A stretch of DNA of 42,238 nt from Azospirillaceae bacterium (GTDB lineage: Bacteria; Pseudomonadota; Alphaproteobacteria; Azospirillales; Azospirillaceae), in contig JARLIO010000096.1 of assembly GCA_031291675.1 (NCBI GenBank), forward strand, positions 1-42,238, in the 5' to 3' direction. This document shows positions 23,851-31,615 of the stretch, piece by piece. The first letter of the stretch is position 1; the number at the start of each line of letters is the position of its first letter. A program made the position numbers and the translations under genes. The notes beneath the pieces are model-generated. The model did not search any database, was not told the origin of the DNA, and worked only from the letters and a program-made list of their open reading frames with translations.

Positions 23851-23870
23851 TAATGAGACGCAATCGCATC
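23851..23870 (+). promoter_or_regulatory. Fur-like operator of the porin-propeller-DyP operon
   Basis: TAATGAGACGCAATCGCATC lies 50 bases before the porin ATG, in an AT-rich promoter stretch. It shares 17 of 20 bases with the operator of fbpABC (reverse orientation), which links both operons to one regulator, most simply Fur. Confidence 0.65.
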
Positions 23871-23920
23871 AATTCCGGGGTTGTGTCTCGCGCGCGATTG
23901 AGCAGAAGGAGAGAAAACCG

Positions 23921-25420
23921 ATGCAGCGTCTGTCAAATCAGTTCACGAGAAGGCGCCGTGCCCTATTGTCCGGCGTGACCGCAGTCGCGGCCCTGGCGGC
24001 GACACCCTCCCCCGGTTGGGCCCAGGCCGCCGAGACCCAGGCTGCACCGAATGGCCTGACCTTTGCCCCGGCGGCGGCATCCGACAGCCCGGAGCCAGAG
24101 ACATCACCGCCCTGGTCAACCGTTTGGCGACGCGCCACCCTGCTGGGCGACATCGGTGGTTTGCGGCCCTTTCTCGGCCGCTATGGCGTCACCCTGAGCC
24201 TGCAGGAAACCAGTGAGATTCTCGGAAACGTCACCGGCGGCAGCCACACCGGTGCCGACTATGACGGATTGACAACCGCAACCCTGCAGATGGACACGCA
24301 AAAAGCGTTCGGCCTGGTCGGTGGCCTGTTCAATGTCAGCGGCCTCCAGATTCACGGCCGCAGCTTGAGCGCCGACAATCTGAACAATCTGCAAACCGCC
24401 AGCGGGATCGAGGCCGACCGGGCGACCCGGTTGTGGGAACTGTGGTACCAGCAGGCGCTGTGGGACGGCCAGGTCGATGTCAAGATCGGCCAACAGAGCA
24501 TCGACCAGGAGTTCATGGGCAGCCAATATGCCAGCCTGTTCATCAATACGATGTTCGGTTGGCCGATGCTGCCCTCGGCCGATTTGCTGGCCGGTGGGCC
24601 CGCCTATCCGTTGTCATCGCCCGGCGTCCGGGTCCGGGCCAAACCGACGAACTCGTTGACGGTTCTGGCCGGTGTCTTCGACGACAATCCCCCGGGGTCG
24701 GGAAGCGGCGATTCGCAGCAACTCGACGGTTCGGGAACCAATTTCCGGGTCAACGACAACCCGTTGGTGATCGCCGAATTGCAGTTCTCGACCCCGGCCA
24801 CCGGCGAAATGGATACCGGCAGCAGCAGCACGGGGCTGCCCGGGGTCTACAAGCTTGGCGCCTGGTACGATTTCGGCGAGTTCGCCGATCAACGTTACGG
24901 CACCGATGGCTTGTCATTGTCCGATCCCTCGAGCAACGGCATCGCGCGGCAGCACCGTGGCAACTATAGCGTCTATGCGGTGATGGACCAAATGGTCTGG
25001 CGTCCCGACCCCGAGGCCAGCCAGTCGCTCGGTTTCTTTGCCCGTGTCATGGGGGCGCCCCAGCAGGATCGCAACCTGATCGATTTCAGTCTCAATACCG
25101 GCCTGGTGTTGAAGGCGCCGCTTCCCGGGCGTGACAATGATTCGTTCGGCGTCGGCGGTGGTTTCACGACCGTCAGTGATCGAACCCGCGGGCTCGACAA
25201 GGACACGCTGTTTTTCTCGGATTCAGCGATGCCGGTCCGATCCAGCGAGACCTATGTCGAAGTCACCTATCAGGCGCAGATCAATCCCTGGTGGCAGCTT
25301 CAGCCAGACTTCCAATACACCTTCAATCCCGGCGCCGGTGTATCGAACCCATCCAGCACTAACGGACAGCGAATTGAAAACGAAGCCGTCATTGGCGTTC
25401 GTACCAATATTACATTCTGA
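23921..25420 (+). CDS. OprB-family outer-membrane porin, iron-regulon associated
   Basis: A 499-residue protein with a signal peptide ending at GWAQA and a beta-barrel pattern of alternating aromatic strands. Recognisable OprB blocks are WRRATLLGDIGGLRPFLGRY, GVTLSLQETSEILGNVTGG, RLWELWYQQ, GQQSIDQEFMGS and a C-terminal strand ending in phenylalanine (VIGVRTNITF), as required for barrel assembly. OprB porins are named for sugar uptake, yet this one lies behind a Fur-like box and ahead of a DyP peroxidase gene, so passage of iron or an iron complex is more likely here. AAGGAG precedes the ATG. The next gene follows after 53 bases. Confidence 0.85.
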   Translation: MQRLSNQFTRRRRALLSGVTAVAALAATPSPGWAQAAETQAAPNGLTFAPAAASDSPEPETSPPWSTVWRRATLLGDIGGLRPFLGRYGVTLSLQETSEILGNVTGGSHTGADYDGLTTATLQMDTQKAFGLVGGLFNVSGLQIHGRSLSADNLNNLQTASGIEADRATRLWELWYQQALWDGQVDVKIGQQSIDQEFMGSQYASLFINTMFGWPMLPSADLLAGGPAYPLSSPGVRVRAKPTNSLTVLAGVFDDNPPGSGSGDSQQLDGSGTNFRVNDNPLVIAELQFSTPATGEMDTGSSSTGLPGVYKLGAWYDFGEFADQRYGTDGLSLSDPSSNGIARQHRGNYSVYAVMDQMVWRPDPEASQSLGFFARVMGAPQQDRNLIDFSLNTGLVLKAPLPGRDNDSFGVGGGFTTVSDRTRGLDKDTLFFSDSAMPVRSSETYVEVTYQAQINPWWQLQPDFQYTFNPGAGVSNPSSTNGQRIENEAVIGVRTNITF

Positions 25421-25473
25421 AAATCATGACTCGGTTTCAAGAAACATCTCGACAAAAAAGGAGCTTTTCATCA

Positions 25474-26646
25474 ATGCCAACGCGATTTGATGTGCCGGAT
25501 CGGGGCCGGTCGAGCCCGAAGCGGCGCCGCGTCGTGGCGGCCATGGCCGCGACAGTAACGGCGGCTGTCTGGTTGTCGTCCGCGCCGGCACAGGCGGCCG
25601 ATGCCAAAGGCTTTCTGGAAACCATCCACCGGCATGTCACCCTGACCTCGACGGTCCCGGACAATGGCGACCAGAACCCCTATGCCATTGTCGTCGCTCC
25701 GGTCTCGGCGGGCCTCATCCATCAGGATGATGTGCTGGTCGACAACTTCAACGATTCCGGCAACCTCCAGGGACTGGGATCGACGATTGTCGACTACAAC
25801 CCGACAAGCCGGAAATTGACACCGTTCGCGGCGGTGCCACGTAACCTGCCCGGCTGCCCGGGCGGCATCGGCCTCAGCACCGCGATGACCATGCTGAAAT
25901 CCGGCTGGGTGATCGTCGGCAGCACCCCCAGCAAGGACGGAACCACCGCAACGCTGGGCGCGGGGTGCCTGATCGTGATTGATGCCATGGGCAAGATCCA
26001 GGGCACGCTGACCGGGCTGTCGGTCAACGCCCCCTGGGGCAATATGGCCGTCACCGACAACGGCTCGACCGCGACCCTGTTCCTCAGCAATGCCGGTTTC
26101 GACGTCGGTCCGCCGCTCGACAACGCGCCCGTGGTCAAGGAGGCAACGGTCCTGCGCATCGAGCTGTCGATCCAAGCGGGCCAGCCCCCGGTCGTCACGC
26201 GCCAGACTGTCGTCGGCAGCGGCTTCGGCGCCCAGCCCGACAAGGGTGTCTTCCTGGTCGGCCCCACCGGCCTCGCCCTGGGACCTGACGATACGCTCTA
26301 TGTCTCCGACGCCATCGGCAATCGCATCAATGCGATCGCCGCGGCAAGCACCCGGACCACCAGCGCCGGTATCGGCCGGATCGTCACCCATGACGGTCTG
26401 CTGCATCGCCCCTTGGCGCTGGCGACCGCACCGAACGGCCATCTTCTGGTCACCAATGCCCTCAATGGCCAGGTCGTGGAAATCGACCCGGTTACCGGGA
26501 CCCAGCTCTACGCCCAGTGGGTCGATGCCAACAAGGCCCAGACCCCACCGGGCAGCGGTGATCTTTTCGGGATCGCAATGACCCCGTCGGGGACTGGCTT
26601 TTACTATGTGGAGGATGAGGTCAACACCCTCGTACTGGCCCAATGA
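25474..26646 (+). CDS. Periplasmic beta-propeller-like (NHL/SMP-30-like) protein
   Basis: A 390-residue protein with a signal peptide (basic RRRVV, hydrophobic core, cut near AQAAD). The mature part shows repeated strand-turn units such as VGPTGLALGPDDTLYVSDAIGNRINAI-type, LALATAPNGHLLVTNALNG and LFGIAMTPSGTGFYYVEDE, typical of NHL-like propellers. There are only two mature cysteines (PGCPGG and GAGC) and no haem or metal motif. AAGGAG ten bases upstream supports ATG 25474. Its stop overlaps the start of the DyP gene by four bases, so equal production of the two is likely. It may act as a periplasmic partner or scaffold for the peroxidase; the role is inferred only from position. Confidence 0.7.
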   Translation: MPTRFDVPDRGRSSPKRRRVVAAMAATVTAAVWLSSAPAQAADAKGFLETIHRHVTLTSTVPDNGDQNPYAIVVAPVSAGLIHQDDVLVDNFNDSGNLQGLGSTIVDYNPTSRKLTPFAAVPRNLPGCPGGIGLSTAMTMLKSGWVIVGSTPSKDGTTATLGAGCLIVIDAMGKIQGTLTGLSVNAPWGNMAVTDNGSTATLFLSNAGFDVGPPLDNAPVVKEATVLRIELSIQAGQPPVVTRQTVVGSGFGAQPDKGVFLVGPTGLALGPDDTLYVSDAIGNRINAIAAASTRTTSAGIGRIVTHDGLLHRPLALATAPNGHLLVTNALNGQVVEIDPVTGTQLYAQWVDANKAQTPPGSGDLFGIAMTPSGTGFYYVEDEVNTLVLAQ

Positions 26647-27998
26647 CCAAGACAACCGCAGACAGCGCCGACCCCGGGCCAAACCCCGGGCGCCGCGGAT
26701 TTCTCGCGGCCGCAGGTGGCCTGGTGGCCGCCGCCGGTGCCGGCTTTGCCATGCCTCCGGCGGTCGCCGCGGCCGCACCAACCGCGGCCGCGCCCCCGCC
26801 GGAGGCCACACCCGGCAGCGAAGTGGCGGGCAAGCCGTTCCACGGTGAGCATCAGGCGGGAATTGTCTCGCCGGCGCAGGGGCAGACCTATTTCGCCGTC
26901 TTCGATCTCGTGACCCCCCGACGCAGCGATGTCGAAGCCTTGTTCCGAACCTGGACCGACGCCAGCGCCCGGATGGCCCGCGGCGACACCGCAAAGCCCC
27001 TGGCCGATGACTTGAGCGTCGCCGCGGGCGATGGCGGCGAAGCGATCGGATTGCCCCCGGCCCGACTGACCATCACATTTGGTTTCGGCGCCGGACTGTT
27101 CACCCGGGACGGCCAGGATCGTTACGGCCTGGCCGCGCAGCGACCGGCCGCACTGGTCGATATGCCGCGTTTCAACGGTGATCAGCTCGAACCCGCGGCT
27201 ACCGGCGGCGATTTGTCGGTGCAGGCTTGTGCCGATGATCCCCAGGTCGCGTTTCATGCGATCCGCCAACTGGTTCGGCTGGCCGAGGGTGTCGCGCAGC
27301 TCCGTTGGACCCAAACCGGCTTCAATGCCGCGTTCGCGGCCACCGAGACCGGACGCAATCTGATGGGATTCAAGGATGGCACCCAGAACCCCCAGACGCC
27401 GCCCCACCGCCTGTCCACCGACCCGAAGCCGACGGCCGACCGGGACGCGGTGGTCTGGGTCGGCGACGAAGGGCCCGACTGGATGCGCGGTGGCAGTTAT
27501 GTCGCTGTCCGGTTGATCCGGATCGCGCTGGAGCATTGGGACCGGACCGAGGTCGATTTCCAGGAGCAGGTCGTCGGCCGGCATAAGCACTCCGGTGCGC
27601 CCCTGGGCGGAAAGGACGAGTTCGATCCGCTCGATCTCGACGCCGTCGATCAAGATGGCAACCCGGTCATCCCGGAAAACGCCCATGTCCGTCTGGGTGC
27701 TGCGGCCGTCAATGACGGTGCCCAGATCCTGCGACGCGCCTTTTCGTTTAACAACGGGATCAAATTCACCGCCGAGCGCTGGCCGCCATGGCGCCAAGGC
27801 CTGGAATATGATGCCGGCCTGCTGTTCGTGGCTTATCAGCGCGATCTTCGCACCGGCTTCATCAAGATCTTCGAGCCGATGGCCAAGCTCGACGCGATGA
27901 ACCAGTTCACGACCCATGTCGGCGGCGGCTTTTTCGCCTGTCCGCGCGGCATCAAACCCGGCGAGTTTCTTGGCCAGGACCTGTTCAAGAGCAGTTGA
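26643..27998 (+). CDS. efeB: Tat-exported DyP-type haem peroxidase, EfeB-like
   Basis: The 451-residue product opens with a twin-arginine signal (GRRGFLAA, Arg17-Arg18) and an Ala-rich hydrophobic stretch. The DyP fold follows: GFKDG at residues 242-246 with the distal Asp, the proximal haem ligand His348 (ENAHVRLGA), and the distal Arg region ILRRAFSFNNG. EfeB enzymes work in the periplasm on haem or on ferrous iron during uptake. In the classical EfeUOB system the partners are EfeU and EfeO; neither is here. The gene instead follows a porin and a propeller-protein gene, behind a Fur-like box, next to fbpABC. FbpABC may serve as the inner-membrane step. Confidence 0.88.
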   Translation: MTKTTADSADPGPNPGRRGFLAAAGGLVAAAGAGFAMPPAVAAAAPTAAAPPPEATPGSEVAGKPFHGEHQAGIVSPAQGQTYFAVFDLVTPRRSDVEALFRTWTDASARMARGDTAKPLADDLSVAAGDGGEAIGLPPARLTITFGFGAGLFTRDGQDRYGLAAQRPAALVDMPRFNGDQLEPAATGGDLSVQACADDPQVAFHAIRQLVRLAEGVAQLRWTQTGFNAAFAATETGRNLMGFKDGTQNPQTPPHRLSTDPKPTADRDAVVWVGDEGPDWMRGGSYVAVRLIRIALEHWDRTEVDFQEQVVGRHKHSGAPLGGKDEFDPLDLDAVDQDGNPVIPENAHVRLGAAAVNDGAQILRRAFSFNNGIKFTAERWPPWRQGLEYDAGLLFVAYQRDLRTGFIKIFEPMAKLDAMNQFTTHVGGGFFACPRGIKPGEFLGQDLFKSS

Positions 27999-28023
27999 TC
28001 GCCGACCTCGTCATGACGGAAAG

Positions 28024-28049
28024 CCCGGGGCCGGATCGCGGCCCCCGGG
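28024..28049. terminator. GC-rich hairpin between convergent genes
   Basis: CCCGGGGCCG and CGGCCCCCGGG pair with one bulged C around a short loop, between the DyP gene and the convergent VOC gene. No T-run is present. It may still end transcription from both sides. Confidence 0.4.
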
Positions 28050-28059
28050 CCCCGGCCGA

Positions 28060-28473
28060 TCAGCGCTGAACAATCACCATCCAGGAGACGCCAAATTTAT
28101 CGGTGACCATGCCAAAGCGCGGCGAATAAAAGGTCTTGGCCAACGGCATGACCACGGTCCCGCCCTCGCCCAGCGCGGCGAAAGCACGATCCGCGGTGGC
28201 TTCATCAGCGACCGTCAGCGACAGGGAAAAACCCTGAAAGGCCGGGCGACCGGTACAACGACCATCGGAAGCCATCACCACCGTATCGCCGATGCGAAAG
28301 GCGGCATGCATCACCTTCGATTCCGCACCGGGCGGCACCATGCCCTCCGGAAGGGGTTCGGGCGATTCCTGGTAACGCATCAGCATCGCGACTTCGGCGC
28401 CAAGAGCCTGGTGGTAAAACGCGACCGCCTCTTCGCAACGTCCCTCGAAGACAAGATAGCCCTGAACACGCAT
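28060..28473 (-). CDS. VOC/PhnB-like glyoxalase-fold protein
   Basis: A 137-residue protein of the 3-demethylubiquinone-9 3-methyltransferase-like (PhnB) branch of the VOC superfamily. Typical blocks are YLVFEGRCEEAVAFYHQALGAEV, VMHAAFRIGDTVVMASDG, FSLSLTVADEATADRAFAAL and FGMVTDKFGVSWMV. Bacterial members lack a defined reaction. Start ATG 28473 is favoured over the upstream in-frame codon by GGAGG eight bases before it and by family length. It is transcribed towards the DyP gene. Confidence 0.82.
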   Translation of the reverse strand: MRVQGYLVFEGRCEEAVAFYHQALGAEVAMLMRYQESPEPLPEGMVPPGAESKVMHAAFRIGDTVVMASDGRCTGRPAFQGFSLSLTVADEATADRAFAALGEGGTVVMPLAKTFYSPRFGMVTDKFGVSWMVIVQR

Positions 28474-28637
28474 CTCGTTTTCCTCCGATGTTTCGTTTTC
28501 TACCAAAGGTCGATAAAATCGACCGTGGCGTTCCGACGTCCGGCAGCTTCTCCGCCCTTCGGGCTGATGTCGACATTATCGGCCCCGATCAACCGCGAGC
28601 GGAAGCCCCTTCGACGAAAGCCCTTCGGTTGCCAATC

Positions 28638-30842
28638 TCAGGCGACGACCTCACGCTGGAGCTGTGCGGCCAGGGCGCGAATCGGGGCCAATTGCCGGCT
28701 GATCAGGACCAACTGGTTGTGCAACAGGCGATGCGGATAATCGGTGGCATCGGCGACCTGATCCAGCGCGACGACCAGCGCCTGTTCCTCGGCATTGGCC
28801 AGGCCCACCGGTCGGCGAGCCTCCAGGTCATCGGCAATTTCCGCAAGGACCGCGGCGACGCGTTCGCCGGTGCGTTGGATCCGCCCATCCTGGGCCCCGG
28901 CGGGGATGGTGCCACGGTGAGCGCCCAAACCGGACAGATAGCTCAGCAGGGTGTGAGACATCACCAGATTGCGCAGGCAGGCCTCGGCCTCCTTCCGAAA
29001 ACGCCCCGGTTCCACCATCATGTTCGACAGGGTCGTCGACAGCGCGGCGTCAGCGGCGTGGGCGTTGCGGCGGGCGAGGCGGTAGCCCAGATCATCGCTT
29101 TTCCCGGTGTCGTACTGGCGCATCAGCGCCCGCAGATACTGGCTGTTGGCCCTCAGGGTTCCGGCAACCACCTTGTGGAGCTGACGCCCCTGCCAGTCGG
29201 GAAGAATCAGAAACACCGCAAGACCGGAGATCAGACTGCCCAGCAGCGTGTCAATCAGGCGGGGCTCGATGATGCCGTAGCCGTTGACGACCTGGTTGAG
29301 ACAACAGACGACCATCAAGGTGATGGCACCGGTCGCCAGAATATAGCGGTCGGTGCGAAACACGAAGAAGGCGACACCCGCGGCGACGGCGATCAGACGC
29401 TGGATCTCCGGTTCCGGAAACAGGGTGATCAGAGCCCAGCCGGCGATCAGGCCCAGCACGGTACCCGAAATCCGCTGCCACAACCGCAGCCGGGTCGAGG
29501 CGTAATTGGGCTGGCAGACAAACAGTGTCGTCAGCAGGATCCAATAGCCCAGCGTCGGGTGGATCAGGCACTTGACGCCGTAGCCCACGCCCAGGGCCAC
29601 GGTCAGGCGCAGCGCATGGCGAAACACCGCCGACGTCGGAGTCAATTGTTCCCGGATTCGCCCCCAGGCGTCCTTCAGCGAACGCGGCGAATCATCGAAC
29701 AGGCTGCTGTCATGTTCACCGGCCAGCGCCAGGGCCAAGGCCTCCGGATCCCGCGCCTTGGCCAGTTTGCGTTCCAGCGCCGCGAGATTGTCGACCAGAT
29801 CGCCGAGCGATCGCAGCAGCGGCCGCTGCTCCGCGGGCTCGCGCTCGCGCAGATAGGCAAAGGAGGCCTCCAGATCAGCCAGCGCCGCGGGGCTGGCCCC
29901 CGCCGCGCCGATCTGGCGCAACCGGATCGCCCGTGCGCGTTCCCGACAGGTCGCCGCCTGCTGACGCAACAGACGTTGGCAGCGAAACATCACGTCGCTG
30001 TGAAAAAACGCCTCGGCAAACTTGTCATAGGGATAATGGGACGAGCTGGCGCGTTCGTGAATGTCCTGGGCGATCAGATAAAGACTGAGATAGCGTTCGA
30101 TTTCCGCGCCGGAACTGCCGCCTGCCAAGCGACTGCGGATCACCTCTTTGACCGCGTTCAGCGCGATGACGACCTTGCCGTTCTGGCGTGCCAGGGCGAC
30201 CCGGCTGCTCTCGATATCGAGCTGATCCGTCGGTTCGAACAGACCCGCCTTGGTTTCCAGATAGGCGCCGATTTCCTCAAACAAGGCCGCCAGCGCCTGC
30301 TGCACCGGTTGATAGGCAAACAGGGCGTGCCACAGCACCGACAGGACGCTGTACCAGGCCGCGCCGATTGTCAGGATCATCGGCGTGTACCAGAAATTCG
30401 GTGCCGCCTGATTCTGTTCCAGCCCCAACATCGTGTAAACGGCCAGGGTCAGCGTCGCCTGGGCGATCGTGGCGTAGCGCGCCCCCAAGGCACCGGACAT
30501 CGTCAAGCTAAAGGTCGACACCACGATCCCGATGACGAACAGCAGCGGCCAGGGCGTCAGCAGTTCGACCACCAGGGACGAAATCGCAAACCAGATGACC
30601 GTGATCACCGAAGCCGTCAGACGCCCCCGCCAACTGTCATCCGTCTCCGACAGCGCGCTGGCGATGATGCCCAGAAACAACGGCATCACCAGACCGATCG
30701 GACCGATCAACCAGCCGGCCGCCATGGCGCCACTCAGCGCGACGAACACCCGTAAACTGTAGGAGAATTTCTCCACAGCCCAGAGACGTTGCAACGAGTG
30801 AAACAAAGCGGTCATTGACAAGGCATTGAACAGAGGCGTCAT
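28638..30842 (-). CDS. FUSC-family inner-membrane protein, YccS-like
   Basis: A 734-residue protein with two blocks of about six transmembrane helices (residues 20-160 and 380-500) divided by a cytoplasmic helical region and followed by a soluble C-terminus. Order and sequence (VFVALSGAMAAGWLIG, MPLFLGIIASALSETDDSWRGR, GYWILLTTLFVCQPNYASTR) match E. coli YccS of the FUSC/aromatic-acid exporter group. Transport of aromatic acids is known for relatives (AaeB), but YccS itself has no firm function. ATG 30842 is chosen; 30815 is an alternative and neither has a strong RBS. The 755-residue frame on the other strand is a shadow. Confidence 0.82.
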   Translation of the reverse strand: MTPLFNALSMTALFHSLQRLWAVEKFSYSLRVFVALSGAMAAGWLIGPIGLVMPLFLGIIASALSETDDSWRGRLTASVITVIWFAISSLVVELLTPWPLLFVIGIVVSTFSLTMSGALGARYATIAQATLTLAVYTMLGLEQNQAAPNFWYTPMILTIGAAWYSVLSVLWHALFAYQPVQQALAALFEEIGAYLETKAGLFEPTDQLDIESSRVALARQNGKVVIALNAVKEVIRSRLAGGSSGAEIERYLSLYLIAQDIHERASSSHYPYDKFAEAFFHSDVMFRCQRLLRQQAATCRERARAIRLRQIGAAGASPAALADLEASFAYLREREPAEQRPLLRSLGDLVDNLAALERKLAKARDPEALALALAGEHDSSLFDDSPRSLKDAWGRIREQLTPTSAVFRHALRLTVALGVGYGVKCLIHPTLGYWILLTTLFVCQPNYASTRLRLWQRISGTVLGLIAGWALITLFPEPEIQRLIAVAAGVAFFVFRTDRYILATGAITLMVVCCLNQVVNGYGIIEPRLIDTLLGSLISGLAVFLILPDWQGRQLHKVVAGTLRANSQYLRALMRQYDTGKSDDLGYRLARRNAHAADAALSTTLSNMMVEPGRFRKEAEACLRNLVMSHTLLSYLSGLGAHRGTIPAGAQDGRIQRTGERVAAVLAEIADDLEARRPVGLANAEEQALVVALDQVADATDYPHRLLHNQLVLISRQLAPIRALAAQLQREVVA

Positions 30843-31072
30843 CCGTCTCGACAGTCCTGCATCGCGGTCATTCGCTGCCGCCATGATGATCGCACAGCAA
30901 CGCGATCGGCAACCACGCGGTGGGGCCGGTCGCCGGTCCGCGTCACCGATCACGAGGGGATCTCAGGAGGCAGGTTCCGCTCTTATAGAGCGGCCGGTAT
31001 CGACAGCACCATCGCCAGACGGTTCTGGCTGCCACGCGCCGTCCGGGGGCGGGTCCCCGTCCGGCTCAACCA

Positions 31073-31094
31073 GGCACGGGACCACGTCCGTGCC
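31073..31094 (-). terminator. Hairpin after the sulfite reductase operon
   Basis: GGCACGG and CCGTGCC form a 7-bp stem around an 8-base loop, 15 bases past the DUF934 stop codon on the minus strand. No clear T-run follows. Confidence 0.4.
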
Positions 31095-31108
31095 CGGACC
31101 TCAGGCTG

Positions 31109-31615
31109 TCAGGGGCTCAGGCGTCGCCGCAGCAATGACAAGGGCTCATCCGCGGTGGCCGCGGCTTGATAGGCGATCGTGATCTCCGTCAGGGCATGAC
31201 GCCAAACCGCGAGATCGGCATTATCGGGCACTTCGACCGATGACACCCCGCAGCGAACCAGGAACAGGAACTGATCGGGGATCATCGCCCCCGTTGCACG
31301 GATCTCCCCGGTGAAGCCATAGCGTTCCCGCAGCAGTCGCGCGGTCGAAAAGGCGCGGCCATCGCGAAATTTCGGCAGCTCCAGCACGACGAGCCCGAAG
31401 CGGTCCAGATCCGCGGCGATCTCACCAGCCAACTGGTGGCTTTTCAGCCTGATCCCCAGCGGGGCGTTGCGCAATTCCAGGACCGCACGGTCGCGCTGCC
31501 AACGCTCCAGGCTGACAATGACCGGTCCCTCGGGGATCCCGTCACTCCCCGCCGCGTCGTCGAGCACCGTCCACGGATCCGTGACCACGGCCCCGTTCTC
31601 AAGCAGCAATGCCAT
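31109..31615 (-). CDS. DUF934 protein of the sulfite reductase operon
   Basis: A 168-residue cytoplasmic protein of the DUF934 family. Typical parts are VIVSLERW, LGIRLKSHQLAGEIAADLDR, VLELPKFRDGRAFSTARLLRERYGF, and IPDQFLFLVRCGVSSVEVP. These genes occur almost always next to cysI in Proteobacteria and are thought to help sulfite reductase, but the role is unproven. The start overlaps the end of cysI by 17 bases, so translation is coupled. cysH, which often follows in this cluster, is not present here. Confidence 0.88.
   Translation of the reverse strand: MALLLENGAVVTDPWTVLDDAAGSDGIPEGPVIVSLERWQRDRAVLELRNAPLGIRLKSHQLAGEIAADLDRFGLVVLELPKFRDGRAFSTARLLRERYGFTGEIRATGAMIPDQFLFLVRCGVSSVEVPDNADLAVWRHALTEITIAYQAAATADEPLSLLRRRLSP

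Noticed and set aside
25471-26994. 507-codon open frame on the minus strand
   Set aside because: Shadow of the propeller-like gene and the start of the DyP gene.
28488-30755. 755-codon open frame on the plus strand
   Set aside because: Shadow of the YccS-like membrane protein gene; the product is rich in Gln, Arg and His without domains.
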